Assembly: GCA_964617825.1 (NCBI GenBank)
Contig: CAZTWL010000012.1
Span: 36,560 to 100,559, forward strand
Origin: VSJD01 sp964617825
GTDB lineage: Bacteria; Verrucomicrobiota; Kiritimatiellia; JAAZAB01
DNA: 64,000 nucleotides
Direction: 5' to 3'
Below the pieces are notes generated by a model, which made no database searches, had not been told where the DNA came from, and saw nothing but the letters and a program-made list of their open reading frames with translations. Every line of letters begins with the position of its first letter. Position 1 is the stretch's first letter. A program made the position numbers and the translations under genes. Positions 9,199 to 18,497 of this stretch are shown one piece after another.

Positions 9199-10605
9199 TT
9201 ATGGGTTGAATTTAAACGAATAAATATCGGCGTCGCGCATACGGATTTCCATAATAACCGGCTGGCCGGCGAGCGCGGCCGCATCGCCGTCCTCGAAGAC
9301 GACCGTGCGGTCAAGGCTGTCGCCGAAAAGCTCCACCGCGTTAAGTGTCTGGCCCGCGCCCCGGAGCTTAAGTTTGACATAACCGGCCGCGGAAGTCGCA
9401 AAATTCAGCGATAATTTATGGCCCTCAAATATAAACGGCTTGGTAACTATGGTGCAGGGACGGTATGCGGCATGATAAGATACAAAGCCGTCTATTCTTA
9501 TTGTGTAGCGTCGGAGTTCGGATGGAATCCTGCCCCAATGATTGTCGAAGGTGTACATGGAAAGCTCGGGCGGAGCGTGCGGCAGGTCGCTGGAGGTCTC
9601 AATCATGCCGACCGCCGGATAGCAGTCGCCGTAGACCCAATTATATTCCCGCTCCAATCCCGGCCTCAGAAACGCCTCGTCCCAGCGTTTCCATTGCTTG
9701 CCGTCGCGTGAAGACATGAACACACAGTCGGTAATGGCAAGACCATAACGCGTACTTACCTTCATGCGTTCTCGGCGTCTTTCCGCGCCGGCCAGCTGGT
9801 CAAAGTTGGCGGTCCACGCTTTCTTTTCCACGTAGCGTGACGGAAAACCCACCAACATATGATCGGCGCGATAATAAGGCTGAACGACGTTGGTATAGAG
9901 TGGATAATCATCCGCTCCGCCAAAATCAAGCAACACTGGCACGGTCCAGGTTTTAAAGTCTTTGGACGCCATCCAGCGAATATCACGGATTCCGGCATTC
10001 AGATCTTTGCCCGGAACATTGTGGAAGTCCCGAATATAGCAGAGGTATTGGCTGGTATGTTTGTCCCAGAAGGCAATGTTGAGGGTGTCAAATTTGCCTT
10101 GGTTGGTCATGCGCCATGACTTTTTAAAATTGATTCCATCCGCGCTGGTGAAACACCACAGATAATGGTCCTGGCCATCCAGGGCGACGCCTTTATAAAG
10201 CTCGTCCGGCGGGCAAGCGGGGTTCGTGTCCTTAAAGACCGAGAAATTGTCAAACAGGTTGATGTGCCGGTCAAGGATGATGTTGTTGGCCTTGGAACCC
10301 GCAAACTCGCAGATCCTCAGCTTGGGCTTGATCCAAGTTTTACCGTCCTTGCTCTCGGCGTAGCAGACGGATATCTCAACCGTGGATGTATTCCAACCAA
10401 GGTAATAAAGGCGGTAAATCTCATCGTCCTTAAGGATGCAATAGAAATCGCATCCGTCCCCTTCCCACGGTTCGTCATGCCGGATGACCGCTTCCCTGGC
10501 ATGGGGCGAGTGCAGTTTAAGTTCCGCCGTGGTTTGGGCGATATCCACCAGGTATTCATCCCAGAACAACTCGCGCCGGGTTCCGATTTTGATAGCATTG
10601 CCCAT
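9199..10605 (-). CDS. GH43/GH32-like beta-propeller protein, paralogue of neighbour
   Basis: A 468-residue protein. The N-terminal IGTRRELFWDEYLVD is typical of large families of PVC proteins described as propeller glycosidases. Blades are seen at IYRLYYLGWN, SVCYAESKDGKTWIKP, YLWCFTSADGINFK and DCVFMSSRDGKQWKRW. The C-terminal part SLNFATSAAGYVKLKLRG resembles the end of the protein at 7744. I prefer the ATG at 10605 because AGGA lies 9 bases upstream; the ATG at 10611 would leave only 3 bases, and the frame to 10653 would overlap the preceding gene. No signal peptide, so it is probably cytoplasmic. Enzymatic activity is not proven by any residue I can see. Confidence 0.72.
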   Translation of the reverse strand: MGNAIKIGTRRELFWDEYLVDIAQTTAELKLHSPHAREAVIRHDEPWEGDGCDFYCILKDDEIYRLYYLGWNTSTVEISVCYAESKDGKTWIKPKLRICEFAGSKANNIILDRHINLFDNFSVFKDTNPACPPDELYKGVALDGQDHYLWCFTSADGINFKKSWRMTNQGKFDTLNIAFWDKHTSQYLCYIRDFHNVPGKDLNAGIRDIRWMASKDFKTWTVPVLLDFGGADDYPLYTNVVQPYYRADHMLVGFPSRYVEKKAWTANFDQLAGAERRRERMKVSTRYGLAITDCVFMSSRDGKQWKRWDEAFLRPGLEREYNWVYGDCYPAVGMIETSSDLPHAPPELSMYTFDNHWGRIPSELRRYTIRIDGFVSYHAAYRPCTIVTKPFIFEGHKLSLNFATSAAGYVKLKLRGAGQTLNAVELFGDSLDRTVVFEDGDAAALAGQPVIMEIRMRDADIYSFKFNP

Positions 10606-10622
10606 TTTCATTTTTCCTGTCT

Positions 10623-11057
10623 TTAAATGATTTTTTTGATAATTTCCGCGCATTGCGCCTTGTCACAATGCGACAAATCAATCTGATATTCAAAACCCAG
10701 CGGCTCCAGCACCCGCCGGTAAAGAATATCACAATGTTCGCAATAGTTTGCATAAGGCGTGATGTGCCGGCATGCCAGGAGGCGCCCCTTGGAGGGGCAC
10801 CGGTGCATGGTGAATTTCAATTCTGTTTCTTCCTGGTTTAATTCCATGCTAAAGTCGGCGGCTTCCTCGTTGAGCGTCCGGCTCCAGTACATCCAGCACC
10901 CGCGCAAGCCATGTTGGGTTGCCAGGCTCCGCAGATTGTCCAGAAAATGATCCGACAGGTAATTCCAGAATTCCACCACCCTGGCCTTGCCGCCTTTTTG
11001 CTCAAGGAACTTGAACAACTCGCTGTAGGCCGGAATGAAATCGGTACAGGAAATCAT
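10623..11057 (-). CDS. Small Cys-rich protein, possibly ATC-hydrolase-like (second of a pair)
   Basis: A 144-residue protein whose ATG overlaps the stop of the gene before it (ATGA at 11054-11057), so the two are translationally coupled. The C-terminal half has FTMHRCPSKG, then YCEHCDILYRRVLEPLGF and DLSHCDKAQCAEI. This arrangement recalls L-2-amino-thiazoline-4-carboxylate hydrolase-like proteins (ATC_hydrolase), a family that carries many roles besides the named one. The neighbour at 11054 shows the same layout in diverged form, so the two look like paralogues that may form a heterodimer. The position between a DapA-like lyase and two propellers suggests a step in the same pathway. The gene call is firm; the family assignment is tentative. 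Confidence 0.6.
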   Translation of the reverse strand: MISCTDFIPAYSELFKFLEQKGGKARVVEFWNYLSDHFLDNLRSLATQHGLRGCWMYWSRTLNEEAADFSMELNQEETELKFTMHRCPSKGRLLACRHITPYANYCEHCDILYRRVLEPLGFEYQIDLSHCDKAQCAEIIKKII

Positions 11058-11524
11058 GATTTTTCCCTTCGGTAAAAACGCTGAATGCTATGCCCATCGG
11101 CTTCATCATATCTGACCAGCTCGGCGCTGAACGGCGTGTTTTCACACAGGGCCTCATTCACGGTTTTGGTGGTTTCGTAAAACAACTCGGCGACCGGATA
11201 ACCGTGCCGGCGCAAGTGCGTCACCGCCGGGCACGCTTCGACCTCAAGACAAAGTTCGTTTTCCGAGCATTTCAGGTGAATGGTCCCGCCCTCCAGGCGA
11301 TACATCTTTTCAAAATAATCTTTCAGGGCCGGCAATCCTCGCGTCTTGATTTCCGCCTTGAGCGGCGCGTAATAAACCGCCGCGAATTGACGGAGATATG
11401 CCCGCACCGCGTCCGCGCCGTATTTGTCATGGATGAATTGAATGCCGTTGCTCAAAGCGCCGTGAAAATCCTTGTGGAGATAAACGTTGTCGGACGCCTT
11501 GCGCCGCATATATTCTTTGGTCAT
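11054..11524 (-). CDS. Small protein, possibly ATC-hydrolase-like (first of a pair)
   Basis: A 156-residue protein with AAGGAT before its ATG at 11524. The N-terminal half is helical (NGIQFIHDKYGADAVRAYLR), the C-terminal half has LEVEACPAVTHLRRHGYP, then FYETTKTVNEALCENT and DGHSIQRFYRRE. The order acidic-CP motif, helix with Tyr or Cys, and a final D-x-H/C-x2-Q segment matches its partner at 10623. It lacks the CxxC of that partner, so the two subunits probably have different roles. It starts 12 bases after the lyase gene. I do not recognise a proven function. Confidence 0.58.
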   Translation of the reverse strand: MTKEYMRRKASDNVYLHKDFHGALSNGIQFIHDKYGADAVRAYLRQFAAVYYAPLKAEIKTRGLPALKDYFEKMYRLEGGTIHLKCSENELCLEVEACPAVTHLRRHGYPVAELFYETTKTVNEALCENTPFSAELVRYDEADGHSIQRFYRREKS

Positions 11525-11536
11525 GACGCGATCCTT

Positions 11537-12445
11537 TTATGGCAAAAGATATTTGGCATCCCTGATCAAGGTCCGTTCAATCGCTCTGCGGCAGGCAGGT
11601 GTCAGGAGATAATCGGGATAATTTTTCCAAGTACGAAATATCCCCATGCGTGCCAGGAGATACTTTTCCCCCGCAAGCCAGCACTTGATCTTCCGTCCGC
11701 CATAAACGCTCCACATCATCCGGTTCATCCGCTGCTGGAGTCGTTCGGCGCGGGACCATTCGCCCGCGCGGGCAGCGTCCATGATTTGTCCGGCCAGGTA
11801 TCCGTTAAATACGGCGCCGCCCAGGAGCAGTCCGCCATAGCCGGCTTTTAAATATGGCACACAATTAAATTCCCAGCCATTGAGAAGCTGCAGGCTCGGA
11901 CGCCGCCGTTTGACTTCCACGGCGTATTGCATGCGCTCTACAGACATGGAACTATCCTTGAGTAAGATCACTTTCTTTTGCGACAGGACGGCCTTCATGA
12001 CGGCGCAAGGCGTCAGTTCGCCGTTCGTTGCCCGGTCATAAATGCCGATCGGCAGGCAACTGCGCTCAATGGCATCCAGATAAAGCTTGAGCAGGACTTC
12101 GGGATCCTTGCGGGGCGGACAATACGGCGGAGCGATCACGGCGATATCGGCGCCGTCTTCGGCGGCCATCTCTATATTATTGACAATCCGGGCCGCGGAA
12201 TTATCGGTCACCTGGACCGCCAGGATCAACCGCTTATGCCCATAGCGCCTGACAGTTTGCACGAGCGTGTGGCGTTGCCTCTCGGTCATCCATGGCCCTT
12301 CACCGTTGGTGCCGGCGAGGAACAGCCCTCGCACGCCCAACCGGAGGTGATGCGCCACCATCCGGCGAATTGAGCCGGCGTCAATATCCATTTTCGCGGT
12401 GAAGGGCGTCGGGGCTGCCGACCATATATGGTTACATTTGATCAT
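11537..12445 (-). CDS. DapA/NanA-family lyase or synthase
   Basis: A 302-residue (beta/alpha)8 protein of the dihydrodipicolinate synthase / N-acetylneuraminate lyase superfamily. It has the GTNGEG variant of the GTTGE loop (45-50), the catalytic Tyr136 in LPIGIYDRA and the Schiff-base Lys163 in VILLKDSS. The C-terminal third is atypical for true DapA (GRKIKCWLAGEKYLLARMG), so an aldolase for a 2-keto-3-deoxy sugar or sialic-acid-like compound is more likely than lysine synthesis. The start at 12445 has AAGGA about 10 bases upstream; a longer frame to 12478 is possible but unsupported. It heads a tight seven-gene operon ending at 5985, which argues for a catabolic role with the SDR and aldo/keto reductase. 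Confidence 0.87.
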   Translation of the reverse strand: MIKCNHIWSAAPTPFTAKMDIDAGSIRRMVAHHLRLGVRGLFLAGTNGEGPWMTERQRHTLVQTVRRYGHKRLILAVQVTDNSAARIVNNIEMAAEDGADIAVIAPPYCPPRKDPEVLLKLYLDAIERSCLPIGIYDRATNGELTPCAVMKAVLSQKKVILLKDSSMSVERMQYAVEVKRRRPSLQLLNGWEFNCVPYLKAGYGGLLLGGAVFNGYLAGQIMDAARAGEWSRAERLQQRMNRMMWSVYGGRKIKCWLAGEKYLLARMGIFRTWKNYPDYLLTPACRRAIERTLIRDAKYLLP

Positions 12446-12581
12446 ATCGCAATTTTCCTTTCTGATTGCAGGATACAAAAACGATCAACCAGCGCTCATG
12501 ATATTTATTCTTTTCCATTACGCGTATGCACCTCTCGTTTTTCAATGGTGCGGGGCATTGCGGAGCCCGCACATTTAATTC

Positions 12582-12598
12582 GAACTGAAAGCCAGTTC
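12582..12598. promoter_or_regulatory. Interrupted palindrome, candidate operator
   Basis: GAACTG and CAGTTC separated by 5 bases, about 140 bases upstream of the lyase start. The symmetric arms fit a dimeric regulator, but it is a single occurrence and could be chance. Confidence 0.3.
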
Positions 12599-12892
12599 AA
12601 AAGACCCCGCGATAATATTCAATGGCCGGATGATAATAGCCATCATTGGCGTGATGCCCGTCAAAACGCCTCGGTTGCTTACATTCAAGGCCTCACATCT
12701 TCTAGATCCAAGGAGCCGCTTTCACTGAAATCTCCGGCAATTAATGCTGTCTCCTTTTCAGCCCGACTCGCTCGGAAGAACCAATCGGCCTGTTCGTTTC
12801 TTTCGGCGCGGAAATACGTTCTTTATTGTTGATTACAACCTTGCTTGAACACAGGGTAGAGGAAAAGCGGGCAAGGAAACAACCGTGAAGAT

Positions 12893-12913
12893 CTGGTATT
12901 TTAGGCATACCAG
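12893..12913. promoter_or_regulatory. Interrupted palindrome, candidate GntR/LacI operator or hairpin
   Basis: Perfect 7-bp arms CTGGTAT and ATACCAG around a 7-base spacer, 28 bases beyond the regulator gene. It could bind the regulator or form a weak hairpin at the end of its transcript; no U-run follows on the minus strand. Confidence 0.35.
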
Positions 12914-12941
12914 TATATAGGCCGACATTACGTACAGAAGG

Positions 12942-14051
12942 CTACGATACCGGCGGCGCCATCGTGTCGCCCCGGACAAACTTTGGCATCATTCGCCGCG
13001 AGCGCGGCTTGAGCTGACCAGATGTCGCCATTTGAATCAGCATCCGGACAAGGCGGCGCTCGATCATTCCCCGATCGATGACATAATGGCTCATGTACGG
13101 AACGAGATATTCCATAAATTCATTGTCATCCCGACAGATCAGCGAGACATCCTCCGGCACACGTAATCTCCGCTGCATCAGGTAACTGATGGTCGTCAAG
13201 GCATAGATGGGTCTTGAGATCAGAAACGCCGTCGGCGCCGGCATTCTAGCGAAGCAATCATCCAGGACTCGCCGGATGTTGTCCACGCTTTCATCATGAT
13301 AGAGGATTAGCGGCGCTTGAGTTCCTCCACTCGATTGAATCAAAGTTGATCGGAATCCTTCTTCGCTGGCCAAATCGCCTCCAAGCCTGGTGCGCGGCGC
13401 GAGCAGGCAAATCCGCCGATGGCCCAGACGCCAAAGCTGGATCACGGCATGCCGGCAGACGGCCAGATAATCGATATCCAAGTCCGGCAGTTCGATGCCG
13501 GCATAACATGAGCCGTAAACCAAAGACGGAATTTCATGTTTCATAAACCATTCCTGGGTTTCGAATGAAACCGACATCAGCATCCAACATGCCACGCGAT
13601 GTTCTGCCACCAGCCTGCTCAACTGTTGATGACGGGTAGGACCCCGAAGGTGCATGTCCGTAAAGATTCGCAATTCATAACCGGCATTGTTTAAGCCAAG
13701 TTCGATAGCGCGAATTATGCTTTGCAAATGGGGTTTGCTTCCTTCAGGATATGATTCTTGGAACAAGCCGATAATCCGGCACGTTTTTTCATTACCGTGG
13801 CGCCGGGCGGACAGAATCTTATGTCCTTTTTGCGGACAGGCGCGAAGAAGTTTCTGGCGCTGCATTTGAGCCAGCGCCGCCCGGATCGTGGTGCGGCTCA
13901 CCTGGAACCGGCCGCTCAACACCCGCTCGCTCGGAAGCCATTTGCTGCGGATATAGTTTGGCCATTCCAGCTTCAGGGCGGCAACCACCTGGGTTACGAT
14001 CGATTCGCGCCGGATCGGTTGGTTTGTTCCGATTGGATTTGCCATTTGCAA
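12942..14051 (-). CDS. GntR/LacI hybrid transcriptional regulator (AraR-like architecture)
   Basis: A 369-residue regulator; the start may be at 14051 or two codons later. Residues about 14-75 form a GntR winged helix (KWLPSERVLSGRFQVSRTT followed by IRAALAQMQRQKLL). Residues about 90-365 are a LacI-type periplasmic-binding-protein-like sensor domain (IIGLFQESYPEG; IRRVLDDCFARMPAPTAFLI; RVPEDVSLICRDD). This is the architecture of AraR and of many PVC sugar regulators: a sugar effector releases or recruits the dimer. It lies between the CE7 esterase gene and the lyase operon, all on one strand, so both are likely targets. The effector is unknown. Confidence 0.9.
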   Translation of the reverse strand: MQMANPIGTNQPIRRESIVTQVVAALKLEWPNYIRSKWLPSERVLSGRFQVSRTTIRAALAQMQRQKLLRACPQKGHKILSARRHGNEKTCRIIGLFQESYPEGSKPHLQSIIRAIELGLNNAGYELRIFTDMHLRGPTRHQQLSRLVAEHRVACWMLMSVSFETQEWFMKHEIPSLVYGSCYAGIELPDLDIDYLAVCRHAVIQLWRLGHRRICLLAPRTRLGGDLASEEGFRSTLIQSSGGTQAPLILYHDESVDNIRRVLDDCFARMPAPTAFLISRPIYALTTISYLMQRRLRVPEDVSLICRDDNEFMEYLVPYMSHYVIDRGMIERRLVRMLIQMATSGQLKPRSRRMMPKFVRGDTMAPPVS

Positions 14052-14269
14052 ATTCCGTTGTCTATCAAGTCAGGTTCAATTTTCATGCAGTCACAGAGCA
14101 ACCGCATGGCGGTCTGAAGAATCCACACCATCACCGCCACGACAATCAAACCTTGAATTTCAGTCGCTTTAAATCAAGTCAAGGGTTTCGACTTAATGAC
14201 ACCAGATGATCACGAAGCGCCGGAAATCGGGACACGGCCACCGGCAAAAAAGCTCAATTCACAGCACAT

Positions 14270-15604
14270 TCAGCGGCCGGAGTTTGTGCTCGCAGCCATT
14301 CCGAACAAGTTGGTTTTCAGAAAGCCATTAAGGGCATCGCCAAACGAATCGATATGTCCGAAAATCGTCAGGTCTGCCATCTGTTTGTCACATTGCAGCG
14401 CATTATACGCCGCGTAGACCGAACCGGGCGGGCAGGTGCCGTCAATGAAGCCGGCGGCAACCAGCGCCTTGGCGCGAATGGTATAGGCAAAATTGACGCC
14501 ATCAAAATAGCGCGCGGTTTTCAAGTGCTTGGGATTGGGCTTGCCGTCTTCGTAATTCACCATCTTGTACCAGCCCGGAATCCGACCCGCTTCCCGCGCC
14601 GTATGGTCGCACAACGCCGGCACACTGGCGGCAAAAGCCGTTACCTGCGTACAAAGATACGCCGTCGCAAACGCCTGTCCCCCGCCCATGCTATAGCCGT
14701 TAACCAGGAGGTGTTTTCGATCCCAATCGCTCCGCTTGGCCAAATACTGCGCGGCCTGATAATCGCCGCAGAACATGCGCAAAAAGTAGGACGTTTCACG
14801 ATCCTCGCGCCCGATCCAGAAATAATAATGCACCGGCCCTCTTTCCGCATCCTTGTAAAACTGAGCGGGCTTGCCATTGGGCAGGTCATGCGGGTTGATA
14901 TCCAGCGCCATGGCCCCCATTTTTGCGTAGCGGACGGCAACTTGCGGGCTGATCGAACCGACCACGGCCGGATTGAGATGCAAAAAGGCAGGGAATGGAC
15001 CGGCCCCCTTGGGCTTGGCAAACCACCCGTAAACATGCGAGCCATTAATGTTTTCCAGGATGAGGGCAAAGGTCTCAATCTTGTCGTCCGTAAATTCGGG
15101 CGCTGGGGTCAGCACCGGTTGATTGGTCATGGCGTCTAGCAGCGCCTTTTTGCCGTTCCAGAAAGCATCGAAATCGTCCGGCTTGGGCATGGAAGGCGTT
15201 ATTTTCTCGGGCTCGCAGGCCGCGCCGCCTAGCATTGTCGGCCAATTCGTTTCTCCCGCCGGCGGACTGACAATTAACCGAAAGAACGAAGGCTTATCGC
15301 ACTTGAAAGTCATCGTCATCCGGCCGTCAACGAGCTTCAGCTCGCCCTTGGCCAGGGAATTAAGCCCATCCTGAACCATTTCGTACGACCATGAACTGCC
15401 GGCGGCCGGCTTGCCGCCCGCGGACAAGACAATCTCGAACACCCCGGTTTCACCCACTTTGTAACGGGCATCGGCTTTGTCCGCCTTAACGGACGCAAAA
15501 TATTGGGAATTGGAATAAATCGAACTATGATACCCGTAAGACATCAGGGGCATAATCAGCGCCAAAAACAAACCGCCCAATAACTGCCTGTTTTTTTTAA
15601 ACAT
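14270..15604 (-). CDS. Secreted CE7-type acetyl (xylan) esterase
   Basis: A 444-residue protein with an N-terminal signal peptide (MFKKNRQLLGGLFLALIMPL) and the alpha/beta-hydrolase core of acetyl xylan esterases (AXE1/CE7). The nucleophile is Ser305 in NGYSMGGG, the acid Asp388 in AAGFIDGTCPPGSVY, and the base His417 in IFGHIDSFG. An N-terminal beta domain (about 25-130) precedes it. The start at 15604 has AAGGAG 9 bases upstream and puts the signal peptide at the N-terminus; the longer frame to 15643 does not. It probably removes acetyl groups from glycans in the periplasm before further breakdown. It is the only clearly exported enzyme in the minus-strand island. A related protein without signal peptide is at 25843. 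Confidence 0.88.
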   Translation of the reverse strand: MFKKNRQLLGGLFLALIMPLMSYGYHSSIYSNSQYFASVKADKADARYKVGETGVFEIVLSAGGKPAAGSSWSYEMVQDGLNSLAKGELKLVDGRMTMTFKCDKPSFFRLIVSPPAGETNWPTMLGGAACEPEKITPSMPKPDDFDAFWNGKKALLDAMTNQPVLTPAPEFTDDKIETFALILENINGSHVYGWFAKPKGAGPFPAFLHLNPAVVGSISPQVAVRYAKMGAMALDINPHDLPNGKPAQFYKDAERGPVHYYFWIGREDRETSYFLRMFCGDYQAAQYLAKRSDWDRKHLLVNGYSMGGGQAFATAYLCTQVTAFAASVPALCDHTAREAGRIPGWYKMVNYEDGKPNPKHLKTARYFDGVNFAYTIRAKALVAAGFIDGTCPPGSVYAAYNALQCDKQMADLTIFGHIDSFGDALNGFLKTNLFGMAASTNSGR

Positions 15605-15744
15605 GACCGCATACTCCTTGGATTTCGCCGGCTTATGACACAATGCGGGCTATGCCCACACACCTCGATAAATCAACCGCAGATTACACTGATTCCACAG
15701 AAAAAAATCAAAAACAGTCGATGCGCATCAAGCAATATTCGGAC

Positions 15745-17307
15745 TTAAAATTTGGTTGCTTTGGGCGCCGCAAGGTTGCCTCCCGTCCAGGCCGCCTGGC
15801 CGGCATACATGATGCCGGGCGCATAGGCCGCAAACGGCATGGGATACCAGGTGGTCGCAATCAAGCCCATCGCCTTCGATTCCCTGGCGCGCCGACCAAA
15901 GCAAAACAAATTGTCGGCATATCGGGGAAAATCGGGCATACCGCGCCAGTTGGTATGATTGGCCGATGCAGCTCCCGCGCAGATCACCTTGAAGCCATGG
16001 TCCCTATAATATTCAAGATAAGGAAAAGCCCTCACCCTTTTAGGAAATTCGGCGCCAAGATACTTGCCAAACCTTTCCAGGAAACCCTTCGACAGTTCCG
16101 TTTTCAGGTCTAGCGGCTGGCTAAAGTCATCCAGCATCCGGCGCTCAACCGGATCTAATTCCGATTGCCACGCACTGCGCCAGCGAAGGTCCATTACCTG
16201 TCCGCGCCTATCCGCCCGCGCCACGAACATGGCGCTCGGATCGTTCGTCGTCCAGTATTCCCAATACATCAGGACCGCCTCGCGCGGCAATTCGTCCAGG
16301 ACTTCGATATGACTGCAGACCATGTCGTCCCAGACAATCGGAGTCAAACCTCGCATCACAATGTACTCCACAGCCTGGCGGATAAAGTCGAGGTACAGCT
16401 TGCCGACGCCATCCTTGCGGACCCGCTCGGCACATTGCGGACAGACACCCAGCCGCCGCGTCTCATCCCCCCCGATGTGAAAGTAGCCTTCTGATCCGTG
16501 CAAATCGATGACTTCATCCGCCATTTCCTTAAAGAGCCTGAAAGACTTCGGATTTGACGGGCACCACTGGTCGCAATGCGTTTGCTCCTCGCGAATATCG
16601 GCATAAGCCGCATGCCTTAAAATATAATCGACATGCCCCAGCGACTGATGCAGTGGAATAACATTCAGGCCCAGATCCCGGGCATGCTCGATCAATTTCC
16701 GAACCTCTTTTTTCGAAAAAGCGTCCGGCGCCGAAACGGCGGAATGCTTTCTGTATGGGAAACGGTTCTCATATTCGAAGATCACGGTGTTTAAGTTCCA
16801 TTGCGCCATTGAATCCAGCAACGCCAGATGCTCGGCAAAGCTCAAATGACGCATGGCCGGAAAATAGAAATGCATGCCGCGCACCGGCAGGGCGGGACTA
16901 TCGCTGATTTGCTGGAAATTCAACGTTCCCGGATCGGTTGACGGCTTTTTCCCGTCCCAGGCCCCGCAAACCGCCGAACGGGATTCCCGCAGCAATTGCT
17001 CCAGGCGCCGCGCGCCATAGCGCACACCATCCATGCCGGCCGCGGATATTTCCACGCCATTCCGACCAATCGTGAGCTCGTAAGCACCGTCTACCGGTAT
17101 TTTTTTCCTGGTTATCCGCAGTTTTAATCTCCCGGCATGCTTGTCCTTCCCGGCCTTTCCCTCTTTTCTCGCCTTGCACAACGGCAGCATCCGCGAAATG
17201 CCCGGCGGCAAATCGAAGTCCGTCTCCATACCGCAAAGATCCGCGATTCGGATTGATCCTTGTGCAACGCTGACTTTCAAAGGACTTGGCGTCATCGTAT
17301 AATTCAT
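15745..17307 (-). CDS. GH20 beta-N-acetylhexosaminidase-like protein
   Basis: A 520-residue protein. An N-terminal alpha/beta part (about 1-130, GVRYGARRLEQLL) precedes a GH20 barrel starting at LPVRGMHFYFP. The hallmark Asp-Glu pair for substrate-assisted hydrolysis is Asp281-Glu282 in YFHIGGDETRRLG. A CPQC motif follows directly, which is seen in some PVC members. The ATG at 17307 has GGAG 7 bases upstream; the longer frame to 17361 is not supported. No signal peptide is visible, so it likely acts on oligosaccharides in the cytoplasm. GH20 activity together with the GH123/DUF4091-type gene at 18498 points to N-acetylhexosamine-containing glycans as the island's substrate. Confidence 0.88.
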   Translation of the reverse strand: MNYTMTPSPLKVSVAQGSIRIADLCGMETDFDLPPGISRMLPLCKARKEGKAGKDKHAGRLKLRITRKKIPVDGAYELTIGRNGVEISAAGMDGVRYGARRLEQLLRESRSAVCGAWDGKKPSTDPGTLNFQQISDSPALPVRGMHFYFPAMRHLSFAEHLALLDSMAQWNLNTVIFEYENRFPYRKHSAVSAPDAFSKKEVRKLIEHARDLGLNVIPLHQSLGHVDYILRHAAYADIREEQTHCDQWCPSNPKSFRLFKEMADEVIDLHGSEGYFHIGGDETRRLGVCPQCAERVRKDGVGKLYLDFIRQAVEYIVMRGLTPIVWDDMVCSHIEVLDELPREAVLMYWEYWTTNDPSAMFVARADRRGQVMDLRWRSAWQSELDPVERRMLDDFSQPLDLKTELSKGFLERFGKYLGAEFPKRVRAFPYLEYYRDHGFKVICAGAASANHTNWRGMPDFPRYADNLFCFGRRARESKAMGLIATTWYPMPFAAYAPGIMYAGQAAWTGGNLAAPKATKF

Positions 17308-17462
17308 GTTTTTTCTCCATCCGGTGTCTGTGACAAACGCATTGCGCCTCGAAACGGGCAAGATAACAACACCCTATGCAAGGGTCTGTCATATTTTAAG
17401 GCCAGCCCCCTACCCCTCGAGATTAAACTTCCGAAATCATCGGGCCAAGTTCGTTAACTTCC

Positions 17463-18341
17463 TTATTCCAAGGCTGCCCACACGGCGCTGATCCTCTCAC
17501 GCGATCTGCGCAACATATCGGTTTGTTTCGGATCATCAATATCGGATGCGTATTTGCCCGCTAATATATCCAAACAAACTTCAACCGTAAACATCCCATT
17601 AAAACCGTCGTGTTTTACAGCCGCAATCGCGGCCCGCAAATCGAGGTTGCCATAGCCAAGATATTTATGTTCGTCCTTCTCTCCGAGATTGTCGCTGAAA
17701 TGAACTTCCCATAATTTCAGCGGCAGCCGGCCAATATAATCGCCGATATCGTTTTCATGCTCAACGCCATCGCTCCGCACGTGGATATTGGCATGCGCCG
17801 CGTCCAGCAACATCCCGGTTGGAATGGCGCCACACAGCTCCTTGAAGCGGATAAAATCTTTTATTGTACAAAACCGATTCTGCCCTCCGAAACTATTTTC
17901 GATTCCAACCCGAATACCGTATTGATGCACCCCTTGCGCCAACTGGTCCATATGTTGCCTGTTAAGATCATGCGCAAACGCCTTCGTTCCGTCATTGCGC
18001 GTCACATGAATGGCGTCCGAGCAGCACGAATAGACACCCCCGGTGTTTGCATGCCACCAGATAACGTCATCGATCATCCGGGCGGCGAAATCCGTATCCA
18101 GTTCGCCTGATTCCTTGAGTTTGTGATGAACATTCCCGTGGTAGGTAACGAAAAGCCGCGCGGAAGCGATTGCCGCAGCAATATCTTCCTTCTCGTGCCT
18201 GTCCAAACCCAGAGAAGTTTGCGAAAGCGATACGCCCTCAAACCCGTTTTTGATGATCCATTCAATCCGATCTATCGGTCTGCCGCCCCCCAAGAGCCAA
18301 AAGGACATCCCTATCGGCGGACACTTGCATTTTGGACTCAT
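17463..18341 (-). CDS. Sugar phosphate isomerase/epimerase-like TIM barrel (AP endonuclease 2 fold)
   Basis: A 292-residue protein of the xylose isomerase-like TIM-barrel superfamily. Metal-ligand-type strand ends are seen at VTYHGNVHH, VGIENSFGG, GMLLDAAHANIH, LWEVHFSDN and MFTVEVCL, giving the usual set of His, Glu and Asp ligands. Members isomerise or epimerise free or modified sugars and often work with Gfo/Idh/MocA dehydrogenases such as the one at 2997. The start at 18341 was chosen because a purine-rich GGAAAGAGAA lies upstream and the fold begins soon after; the frame remains open to 18392. The substrate is unknown. Confidence 0.83.
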   Translation of the reverse strand: MSPKCKCPPIGMSFWLLGGGRPIDRIEWIIKNGFEGVSLSQTSLGLDRHEKEDIAAAIASARLFVTYHGNVHHKLKESGELDTDFAARMIDDVIWWHANTGGVYSCCSDAIHVTRNDGTKAFAHDLNRQHMDQLAQGVHQYGIRVGIENSFGGQNRFCTIKDFIRFKELCGAIPTGMLLDAAHANIHVRSDGVEHENDIGDYIGRLPLKLWEVHFSDNLGEKDEHKYLGYGNLDLRAAIAAVKHDGFNGMFTVEVCLDILAGKYASDIDDPKQTDMLRRSRERISAVWAALE

Positions 18342-18497
18342 ATTTTTGTTCTCTTTCCTTGCCCTGACACCATGACGGCCATGCGCGCTCAAGACATTGT
18401 CTTTTTATAGTGTTCGGAAAATAAAGCAAAAACCAACCGCCCTGCCCGAAGGTCAACATTCCTCCTCTTCCCGGCCCTTCTCAGAGACTTAATACCT

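Larger units (their letters stand above)
12446..12941. other. Long upstream region of the lyase operon
   Basis: Nearly 500 bases between the regulator stop and the lyase start, both on the minus strand. It carries two interrupted palindromes listed separately. A 134-codon plus-strand frame crosses it but shows no motif. This is the most likely site of control of the operon by the neighbouring GntR/LacI regulator. Confidence 0.5.

Noticed and set aside
12428..12832. 134-codon plus-strand frame in the lyase leader
   Set aside because: No recognisable domain, no ribosome site, and it crosses the 5' end of the lyase gene.
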